Shown here piece after piece: positions 1 to 5,590 of a stretch of 5,590 nt of DNA. The stretch is from Clostridia bacterium (GTDB lineage Bacteria > Bacillota > Clostridia > Christensenellales > UBA3700): the NCBI GenBank assembly GCA_029067255.1, contig JAIEEW010000131.1, positions 1 to 5,590 on the forward strand, written 5' to 3'. Position 1 is the stretch's first letter, and each line of letters opens with the position of its first letter. The notes beneath the pieces were generated by a model. It had not been told where the DNA came from. It did not search any database and saw only the letters and a list, made by a program, of their open reading frames with translations. The position numbers and the translations under genes are program-made.

Positions 1-3000
1 GCCCTGAATAAATTGCTGTTGTCAAAGTAATCGAATCCCCCGCCGTTTTGCGTTACTACGAATCCGCCCTTTTCTCCGCAAATTACGTTGGAATACGGCA
101 AGTCCGGAGTTGAAGTTACAATGTAGTCGCCATTTTTATCAAAACCGCCTTTTCCGCATAGCAGATCTAATTTTACATCCATATTTGAATAAATAACGGA
201 TTTTTTTGATGACTTTTCCGTATACTCCAAAATCGGAAAATCAAACAGTTGCTTTTCTACAATATTCTGCTCACCTTTTTTCGGCGGATTGTCGAATACA
301 GCGAACGCATTTTCTTTTATCATATTGAGAGTACCGCCGTCAATTCCGTTCAAACGAAGAAATTTAATGCAATCTAGTTGCAAAATATCCCCTATGTTTG
401 TCAAGTCTATAAAAGCCTTCAACGTACTCTCATTGTTTTGGCTCTCCGCTCTGTAAGCGATTACAAGATTAAACTTGACTGAAGCCATATTCAGATATAT
501 AGTCGAATATATCAAGTTTTTAAGCATTTCATCATGAGAGAAATGTTCAAAATAGATATATTTGACGGTTTTGCTCAATCCCATAGGCAAACTTTCGTGG
601 AAGTCGCTCGCAATAACGCTCAGTTTCTCCCTATCGTACGGCTTGTACAATACGTTTGTCGCAATTCGACAAATAAGATCGCTGATTTTTTCGTTTATCT
701 GATACTTGTACGTCTTAGAAAGCATTGTCAATCTAGCGCTTTCGTAAGAATATTTCGCAAAATCCATCATACGGCTTTGGTCTATGTTGCTTTTCAGCGA
801 CGTCAAGTCGCTATCGTAAAACTTCACGCAACATATTTCCTTTTCGCCGCGCGGCGGTATCGTAACTTCTCCTATGAATCCCAGACACGGATTAAGCGTA
901 TCTCCTATTGATACTCCCGCCTTTTCGCCTGACTCGAAAATTATAGGATTAGAAAAGTTCCTGTCTCTTCCGATAAAGTTGAACAGATTGCTTTCGTATT
1001 CCAATTCATCCATACCTAATACGCCCAATGACAGATAACTGTCGCCGTAATAACTTCTGGACGTACGCTTTGCTATCAAAACGTCTTTTGACGGATCGTA
1101 TTCCGTTGATATGAACATATCGTTAAACGCGGGATGAGAAAACGTCGCGCCGAAATCTGTCAAAGCGATTTCTTCGCAATAACCGCATTTGAACGTCTTT
1201 GTAATGTCGCTGTTATTACATATAGTGATTTTTCTTATTTCGCAATTACTGTTTTGCGGAACGTATACACTCATCCTGCAAGATTTATCGACGTTTTCAA
1301 AGACGCTTTCATAAGGACGGAATTCATATACGCATTTATCTCTTTCAAGCGGCGCAAACGTAGGCGAATACAAATCCTTGCCGTCGCTAACGTAGAAAAA
1401 TCCACCTTTGTTCGCATTGATTTCTATCGGAGGTTTATTGAGATATTTGCCCTTTGCAAACGAATATCCGTTGCCGTAAGAATCTATTATACACGAATAA
1501 TGCCCGTTTGAAAGCGTATTGACTTTAGGAAAGCCTTTACACTCTCCGCCGGTTTTATAGTTATTAACCGCAGCGTCTTTATATACAAAGTCAAACTTCT
1601 TCGTGGATTTGCTTACAGACGTCGGTATTTGTTCTTCAAGCATAAGTCTTCCGCCGTTCATAGCGCTATCGCTCATAAACAACGATACGATATAATCGTC
1701 AAACAATGCATTTACAACGCTGCAAAGTATCATGCCTTGATGATGCGACATCAAAGTCGCGACAATATTCTTGCCGTTGGTATAATCGATCGATTCAAAC
1801 ATTCCTTGATGAGTAAGCATGCCTTCGTCGACAAGATTTTTCAGATTGCGTACGGCTTTTTCAGGCGCGTATTTCAACGTCAAAGCCGAAGAATACGGAC
1901 TGACAACGCATCTATCTTTTCCCGCGCTCAAACTGATACTGCTTACCCCAAATGCGGAATACTTGTAATTATTCTCTTCGTTGAATTCATAATAGCAACT
2001 CTCGCTTATACCCCATAATCCGTTGCATTTTGCCTTTTCCATGATTTTTATAACGTTTTTTATACTTGACGTAAGCAGACTGTCCTTGCAGTCGTCAAGA
2101 AAAATCTGCGGCATAAGATATTCAAAGGCAGTTCCTGACCAAGATACCAACGTATTCCCGTTTATCTTAGCAATATTTCTTGCAAGTCCGTCCCAATATC
2201 TAGTGTCACCTTTAAGCGCTGACGCAATATAACACAGCGTGCGCGATTCTGACGCCAACATATCGTAATGACCTTCGAATTTTCCGTCAGCCTTGTTGAA
2301 ACCGATATGGAATTTCCCGCGGCTACCGTCATACAATGCGTCAAAATCTACGTCGTCAATGATTTGGTTAATACGCAAATATAATCTCGAATCGATATCT
2401 TTGACAAATTGTTTTATTACGATGAGACAGGCTATGAAGTTTCCGCTGTCTACGCTTGATACAAAATACGGTTCAAGCGGTTTTTGCGTAGCAAGCGAAT
2501 ACCAGTTGAACAAATGTCCTTTATATTTTTCAAGTCCTTCAATCATAGATACCTGTTCTTCGAGTTTATTCATACACTCGTCAAGAGATATTCTACCTAT
2601 TTTGTAAGAACAAATATACGAAAGAATTGCAAATCCCATATTAGTAGGCGAAGTAAAGCCGTTGGCTTCTTTCTTTGGAAAAACTTGATAATTGTCGCAT
2701 ATCAAAAGTTTGTCTTTTAGATTGCTCTCAAAATATTTACAAGTCCTATTAGCCAAGTCGGCAAGGAATTCTCTGCTTTCTTTGGAAATTTCCTTTACTG
2801 AATCGCGTTCTTTTGAACATAGATATAGCAAATTTGCAACCGTTATATACAACGCGAAATATACCAATAAATATATTTGCGAATAGAAAATACCGCCCAA
2901 AATTATGCAAACGATAATGCTAGGCAAAAGCATTTGTATATGTTTGGAATAGTTGTTCTGCCTTTGAGAAGAATAAAACGTCTTCCATTCAAGCAGTTTT

Positions 3001-5459
3001 TTTCTATCAAACAAACATTTGAATATCATCTTGCCCCACAGTAAGATTCCATTGACGGCAAAAAACGGTATCATGATAATATCGTATATCATTGCTACAA
3101 TCTCCGAGAAAAATTGCTTAAACACATATCTTGGTCTTTTATCATACCCCAAAGCGTTCAGACACAGTCCAAACCTTATCAGCCATATCGCTACCGCGCT
3201 AATACCGAAAGGAATTAGCAATAAAAGATCGGCGCTTACAAAAAGCATGATCAAAAGCGCAAACTGCAATATCGGAATGATTGTTTTCAGCGCATTGAAC
3301 GCTATAACGTATCTGTAAAACGGTTGAGATACTTTTTTAGAGAAAATATACGGCAACAATAAAATATCACCTCTTTCCCACCTGTTCTGACGTATATTAT
3401 GGCTTACAAAACTTTTCGGAGCGTCTTCGTACGTTGGCAAAGCAAGACTACCTGTCGGGACTATCGCACCTTCTATAATGTCGTGGCTCAAAATCCTGTT
3501 GTCCGGCAACTGACCTTCAATCTGCTCTGCGTATTCTTTTAGTCGGTATATGCCTTTGCCGCAATAAATAGCGCTGCCAGAAATCTTATAATAAAAATCT
3601 CCATAATTGCAATAACCGTCAACTCCGCTATCTACCTTGTAAGTTTTGGACCATAGCGTATCAAGAGACGATAATCTGTATTTGGAACGGAAAGTCATGA
3701 GCGTGTATTTTGAGTTGAGCGGGTGCAACATAGTATTTACAGCGCGCTTGATACCGCCCGGCATCAAAGTATTATCGTCGTCAAGCAGCAATACAAATCT
3801 GGGCGTATTTTGTTCTCTAAGCGTATATGAAAATTCATTATAATCTCCGCTGATCAACGCTCGATTGAGAGTGTCCGTCGCTCCCCTTTTTCTCTCGTAA
3901 GCCTGCCATTTACCATCTATGAATTTGCGTTTTCTTACAAACACGTTTATATTGGGATATTTTGAAAGATAACCGAATTTACCTATAATTGCATTATCGC
4001 TTTCGTTAGTTTCCGTTTCCGATGATTTCAAATCCACCAAAAGCGAATACTCCAACATCTTATCTTTGTTGGCTTCGGCAAGCGATAGCAAACTTTCGCA
4101 CGCTTCTTCCGCTTGTTTTTCGTTTGTTATAAACTCGTTCTTAACTACCAGAGTTCTTCCTTCTTCCGGCAAGTCAATGTAATTCATTGACGCTACGTTA
4201 CGCGCAGGTAATATTTTATCCACTATCAGGCTTACCGCAAATCTTGCTACCGGCACTGATGCAAACGGCATGATCACCCCAACCGCCAACATCATTTGCC
4301 ACGAATCTAGAAAAACAATACTTATCCCAGTCAACAATACTGAAAGCAACGATATTATTACAGCATACAACCTTTGATCCGCTTTGCTTGTTGGTTTTTT
4401 AAGAACTGACGGCGTAATAGAATGTATATATCCTTTTATAGCGTAGCGATAATCGTATATTATTTCTCCGAAATGAACGCTATACATTTTTGCAAGTTCC
4501 ATCGCTGACTTTGCCACGGATCTCTCGCTTGCGCCGTAAAGCGACGAAAGTTTACTTATAGCGCTCAAATATGCGAATTTCGAACACATATCCATATTTT
4601 TATAAGTTTCATCATGTGAAATAATACTGTAAGTAGAACATAATTGTATTTTAAACTCGTCGCTGAAGACGTCGCTCAATCTCTTCAACGAAGATATACT
4701 GTTTGATATTAACACGCTCATATCAACAAGATTGTTGGCAAACGACATATCAATGTTGTCGGGATTTATATCGTTAATTTTATAAAAATATTTTTCGTCA
4801 AGATACTTTCCCGAATGTTTGAAAAAATAAAGATACGCGTCGTATTTACACAGTCTTCTTACAGGCTCGGCGTCTCCGTCTGCCTGTCTGCGTAACTTCT
4901 CTGTAGAGATAATTTCCTTTGATATTTTCGCTATACGCTCAATAAGCGCGTATACCAACGCTCTATCCAAATTGAGCGTTTCGTCATAATGCAATGGCGT
5001 ATAATCGTTGAATACGTCTACCGTCTGCTTTATTGTTTCTGCCGTGAGATTGCAATTTGACGACGCGACCATAAATCGCGCCAATTGAATGATCCTTACG
5101 TTATTCTTTTTATGCGTTAGTCTGCAGAATACTTTATAATCGCTTTGCTTTACGTTTATCGTAGCCGAATAATAGTTTTCATACAGCCACCTTTCACATT
5201 CGTAAAGCGACTGCCCTTTATCTACTTTATCCAAAAGCGTTTTGTATGCTTTTTTTATGACCCGCAAATGAGCGTTGATATTTGGTATCGCCCCAACCAG
5301 TTCGCCGCTTCTTAAAGAAATGGCAAGTCTCTTTACGTTGTCTTCAAGATCTTTATCGCTCATTGTCGAAGTAAATTCTTCTCCGCCGTAAGATCGTTTT
5401 GCAATCAACGTAAGAATAATCAATAATATAAACAATACTGTAATAACCGCGTACAACAT
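1..5459 (-). CDS. Cyclic beta-1,2-glucan synthase family protein (NdvB/ChvB-like), 3' truncated by window edge
   Basis: The frame is open without a stop from the ATG at 5459 to the window edge (1,819 complete codons plus two bases); family members are usually about 2,800 residues, so roughly a third is missing. Domain order as read: membrane anchor (2-20); NdvB-like N-terminal region (about 33-360); two membrane helices (364-384, 387-405); GT84 glycosyltransferase (about 420-703); five membrane helices (724-881); glycoamylase-like cyclization domain (about 890-1260); GH94-type sandwich (about 1311-1550); linker; start of a second GH94 sandwich (about 1768 onward). Known family members are inner-membrane enzymes that polymerise glucose from UDP-glucose, cyclise the chain and adjust its length by phosphorolysis. 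The start at 5459 is preferred because it preserves the hydrophobic anchor and lies just after an in-frame stop at 5496-5498; ATG 5363 (Met33) is the alternative. Family membership is firm; the exact product is inferred. An NdvB-like gene name would be reasonable, but the sequence is divergent. Confidence 0.93.
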   Translation of the reverse strand, partial: MLYAVITVLFILLIILTLIAKRSYGGEEFTSTMSDKDLEDNVKRLAISLRSGELVGAIPNINAHLRVIKKAYKTLLDKVDKGQSLYECERWLYENYYSATINVKQSDYKVFCRLTHKKNNVRIIQLARFMVASSNCNLTAETIKQTVDVFNDYTPLHYDETLNLDRALVYALIERIAKISKEIISTEKLRRQADGDAEPVRRLCKYDAYLYFFKHSGKYLDEKYFYKINDINPDNIDMSFANNLVDMSVLISNSISSLKRLSDVFSDEFKIQLCSTYSIISHDETYKNMDMCSKFAYLSAISKLSSLYGASERSVAKSAMELAKMYSVHFGEIIYDYRYAIKGYIHSITPSVLKKPTSKADQRLYAVIISLLSVLLTGISIVFLDSWQMMLAVGVIMPFASVPVARFAVSLIVDKILPARNVASMNYIDLPEEGRTLVVKNEFITNEKQAEEACESLLSLAEANKDKMLEYSLLVDLKSSETETNESDNAIIGKFGYLSKYPNINVFVRKRKFIDGKWQAYERKRGATDTLNRALISGDYNEFSYTLREQNTPRFVLLLDDDNTLMPGGIKRAVNTMLHPLNSKYTLMTFRSKYRLSSLDTLWSKTYKVDSGVDGYCNYGDFYYKISGSAIYCGKGIYRLKEYAEQIEGQLPDNRILSHDIIEGAIVPTGSLALPTYEDAPKSFVSHNIRQNRWERGDILLLPYIFSKKVSQPFYRYVIAFNALKTIIPILQFALLIMLFVSADLLLLIPFGISAVAIWLIRFGLCLNALGYDKRPRYVFKQFFSEIVAMIYDIIMIPFFAVNGILLWGKMIFKCLFDRKKLLEWKTFYSSQRQNNYSKHIQMLLPSIIVCIILGGIFYSQIYLLVYFALYITVANLLYLCSKERDSVKEISKESREFLADLANRTCKYFESNLKDKLLICDNYQVFPKKEANGFTSPTNMGFAILSYICSYKIGRISLDECMNKLEEQVSMIEGLEKYKGHLFNWYSLATQKPLEPYFVSSVDSGNFIACLIVIKQFVKDIDSRLYLRINQIIDDVDFDALYDGSRGKFHIGFNKADGKFEGHYDMLASESRTLCYIASALKGDTRYWDGLARNIAKINGNTLVSWSGTAFEYLMPQIFLDDCKDSLLTSSIKNVIKIMEKAKCNGLWGISESCYYEFNEENNYKYSAFGVSSISLSAGKDRCVVSPYSSALTLKYAPEKAVRNLKNLVDEGMLTHQGMFESIDYTNGKNIVATLMSHHQGMILCSVVNALFDDYIVSLFMSDSAMNGGRLMLEEQIPTSVSKSTKKFDFVYKDAAVNNYKTGGECKGFPKVNTLSNGHYSCIIDSYGNGYSFAKGKYLNKPPIEINANKGGFFYVSDGKDLYSPTFAPLERDKCVYEFRPYESVFENVDKSCRMSVYVPQNSNCEIRKITICNNSDITKTFKCGYCEEIALTDFGATFSHPAFNDMFISTEYDPSKDVLIAKRTSRSYYGDSYLSLGVLGMDELEYESNLFNFIGRDRNFSNPIIFESGEKAGVSIGDTLNPCLGFIGEVTIPPRGEKEICCVKFYDSDLTSLKSNIDQSRMMDFAKYSYESARLTMLSKTYKYQINEKISDLICRIATNVLYKPYDREKLSVIASDFHESLPMGLSKTVKYIYFEHFSHDEMLKNLIYSTIYLNMASVKFNLVIAYRAESQNNESTLKAFIDLTNIGDILQLDCIKFLRLNGIDGGTLNMIKENAFAVFDNPPKKGEQNIVEKQLFDFPILEYTEKSSKKSVIYSNMDVKLDLLCGKGGFDKNGDYIVTSTPDLPYSNVICGEKGGFVVTQNGGGFDYFDNSNLFR
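3..242 (-). other. Start of second GH94-type sandwich (residues about 1740-1819), cut by window edge
   Basis: CGKGGFDKNGDYIVTSTP (1768-1785), LPYSNVI (1787-1793), GGFVVTQNGGGF (1798-1809) and FDNSN (1812-1816) line up with the family pattern NGxGGFxxDGREYVI, TPAPWxNVIAN, FGFxVSxxGxGYxW, NSREN. The conserved tryptophans of the family are replaced by Tyr or Phe here (Tyr1789, Phe1809). The catalytic alpha-barrel of GH94, expected several hundred residues further on, is outside the window, so whether the phosphorylase part is active cannot be judged. Confidence 0.7.
810..1529 (-). other. First GH94-type N-terminal beta-sandwich (residues about 1311-1550)
   Basis: FPKVNTLSNGHYSCIID (1310-1326) followed by YGNGYSFAKGK matches the PxxxLLSNGRY...GxGYSxWxG opening of the GH94 (formerly glycosyltransferase 36) sandwich domain. 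The end is marked by VTIPPRGEKEICCVKF, a typical closing strand. In NdvB-type proteins this sandwich is a non-catalytic copy placed before the true GH94 module. It follows directly on GRLMLEEQIP (1270-1279), the usual junction with the preceding cyclization domain. Confidence 0.75.
1680..2792 (-). other. Glycoamylase-like cyclization domain (residues about 890-1260)
   Basis: The domain carries a string of family motifs in the expected order: TSPTNMG (936-942), LEKYKGHLFNWY (Trp986), FVSSVDSGNF (Asp1004), SWSGTAFEYLMP (Trp1107, Glu1113), WGISES (Trp1149, Glu1153), GMFESIDYT (Glu1222) and SHHQGM (1238-1243). This is the all-helical domain that Pfam calls glycoamylase; in cyclic glucan synthases the middle domain is reported to be a transglycosylase that closes the glucan ring (family GH189, recalled from the literature). 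Glu1113, Glu1153 and Glu1222 sit in the most conserved-looking motifs and are candidates for catalytic acids; I cannot tell which are used. Following the last membrane helix, it likely lies outside the cytoplasm. Confidence 0.85.
2817..3290 (-). other. Transmembrane cluster, five helices (residues about 724-881)
   Basis: Five hydrophobic segments are visible at about residues 724-743, 745-766, 787-807, 841-859 and 861-881. With the N-terminal anchor and the pair at 364-405 this makes about eight membrane helices. Between the third and fourth lies LLEWKTF (822-828), matching the LLEWVT-type interfacial motif common in this family. The cluster probably forms the channel through which the growing glucan leaves the cytoplasm, as in other membrane-embedded glucan synthases. 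Confidence 0.8.
3351..4202 (-). other. GT84 glycosyltransferase catalytic domain (residues about 420-703)
   Basis: The domain starts just after membrane helices 364-384 and 387-405 with LPEEGRTLVV, the usual first strand. It contains Asp476 in SLLVDLKSS, YERKRG at 521-526, the acidic LLLDDDN motif (Asp560-562) in the DxD position, HPLN, CGKGIY, ILSHDIIEG (Asp660, Glu663; likely catalytic-base region) and QNRWERGD (691-698), the QxxRW-like acceptor-site motif. All the motifs expected of a processive, membrane-associated GT-A enzyme are present in order, so the domain looks catalytically competent. In characterised relatives it uses UDP-glucose to extend a beta-1,2-glucan; that specificity is inferred here. 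The domain should face the cytoplasm. Confidence 0.88.
4380..5363 (-). other. NdvB-like N-terminal helical region (residues about 33-360)
   Basis: This soluble region precedes the glycosyltransferase. The segment around Trp91 (ERWLYENYY) resembles the EWLLDN-type motif at the start of NdvB-family proteins. Residues about 118-180 (RIIQLARFMVAS, then LDRALVYALIERIAKI) match the family pattern of an RVYxLA helix followed by a LxALIExL helix. The similarity is judged from memory of family sequences, not from a computed alignment. The catalytic contribution of this region is not clear; a structural or regulatory role is the safe reading. Confidence 0.6.
5400..5456 (-). other. N-terminal membrane anchor helix (residues 2-20)
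   Basis: Residues 2-20 are almost entirely Leu, Ile, Val, Ala, Phe and Thr, followed directly by Lys21-Arg22. This is the pattern of an uncleaved signal anchor with a basic flank on its C-terminal side. There is no signal-peptidase-like site. Its presence favours the start at 5459 over the downstream Met33, because a non-coding stretch would not be expected to read as a clean transmembrane helix in the same frame. Confidence 0.75.
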
Positions 5460-5482
5460 ACATTGATTATTGACGCTAATAC

Positions 5483-5510
5483 AAAAAAAATACGCCTAAA
5501 AAGACGTATT
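5483..5510 (-). terminator. Rho-independent terminator of rnpB
   Basis: Read on the minus strand, AATACGTC (5510-5503), a six-base loop TTTTTA, and GGCGTATT (5496-5489) form an eight-pair stem with one G-T wobble, followed by six further T residues (5488-5483). It starts only a few bases after the end of the RNase P RNA and before the large gene, so it most likely ends the rnpB transcript. The large gene would then need its own promoter or read-through. Confidence 0.85.
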
Positions 5511-5511
5511 T

Positions 5512-5590
5512 AATACAAGACAGTCTGTAAGCCGAGTTCTGTATTTGACTATCATCTGTCTAGGCGTAGCGTTACCGATACGCTCAAGCG
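5512..5590 (-). ncRNA. rnpB: RNase P RNA (A type), 3' portion; 5' part lies beyond the window
   Basis: RNase P RNA is the catalytic subunit that removes 5' leaders from precursor tRNAs. The minus strand shows the conserved 3' block ACAGAACTCGGCTTAC (5542-5527), which forms the 3' strand of helix P4 in the catalytic core. Before it comes GCCTAGACAGATGATAGTC, matching the CCUAGAUxGAUGAxxGUC segment of bacterial RNAs. Upstream of that is hairpin P18 (5583-5564): GCGTATCG, loop GTAA, CGCTACGC, with a single U-C mismatch and a GNRA tetraloop. P18 with a GNRA loop is a feature of A-type RNA and is absent from the B type of Bacillus relatives. The exact mature 3' end, set here a few bases before the terminator stem, is an estimate. 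Confidence 0.93.

Noticed and set aside
534..2018. Plus-strand open frames at 534-911, 1134-1511 and 1629-2018 (125-129 codons each)
   Set aside because: They lie antisense to motif-bearing parts of the large minus-strand gene, have no ribosome binding sites that I can see, and their translations show no recognisable domain; they are shadows of the real frame.
2162..2344. Minus-strand 60-codon frame
   Set aside because: It is in a different frame inside the cyclization domain of the large gene and has no motif or start signal of its own.
2023..3843. Plus-strand open frames between 2023 and 3843, several with hydrophobic or Ser/Leu-rich translations
   Set aside because: They overlap each other and are antisense to the cyclization, membrane and glycosyltransferase domains. 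Their composition follows from the complementary coding strand.
5353..5463. Short 36-codon minus-strand frame starting at ATG 5463, four bases ahead of the chosen start and out of frame
   Set aside because: Its product is Tyr/Arg-rich without a recognisable pattern and it lacks a ribosome binding site. The overlapping ATGTATG is most simply chance, though a leader-peptide role cannot be strictly excluded.
5545..5580. TTGACT on the plus strand as a possible -35 box
   Set aside because: It lies inside the conserved RNase P RNA sequence, no fitting -10 follows, and no gene would be driven in that direction.
1..5590. CRISPR array, insertion sequence, tRNA or phage element
   Set aside because: No spaced direct repeats, terminal inverted repeats, transposase motifs or tRNA cloverleaf were seen on either strand.

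Overview
The window holds essentially two features, both on the minus strand: the 3' end of the RNase P RNA gene (rnpB) at the right edge, and the first 1,819 codons of one very large gene that fills the rest and runs off the left edge. There is no gene-free stretch longer than about 50 bases. The many short plus-strand open frames lie antisense to the large gene and are not supported as genes.

The large gene encodes a membrane-bound, multi-domain carbohydrate enzyme of the cyclic beta-1,2-glucan synthase family (NdvB/ChvB/Cgs-like). Reading from its N terminus it shows: a membrane anchor; an N-terminal helical region resembling that of NdvB; two transmembrane helices; a GT-A type glycosyltransferase domain (family GT84) with an LLLDDDN metal/nucleotide-binding motif, ILSHDIIEG and QNRWERGD; five more transmembrane helices; a glycoamylase-like (cyclization) domain with TSPTNMG, FNWY, SSVDSGN, SWSGTAFEYLMP and SHHQGM; a first GH94-type beta-sandwich; a divergent linker; and the start of a second GH94-type sandwich, where the window ends. 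The GH94 catalytic barrel expected next is not in the window.

By analogy with characterised family members, the parts would work in sequence. The membrane glycosyltransferase polymerises glucose from UDP-glucose, the middle domain closes the chain into a ring by transglycosylation, and the C-terminal GH94 part trims the chain by phosphorolysis. Whether this divergent protein makes cyclic beta-1,2-glucan is inference.

The base composition is fairly low in G+C. The RNase P RNA is of the ancestral A type, with a P18 hairpin and GNRA loop that B-type Bacillus-like RNAs lack. Together these suggest a Clostridia-like member of the Bacillota rather than a Bacillus or a high-GC alphaproteobacterium. 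This assignment is moderate at best. A rho-independent terminator separates rnpB from the large gene, whose start codon follows the terminator's U-tract by about 23 bases with no recognisable Shine-Dalgarno sequence.
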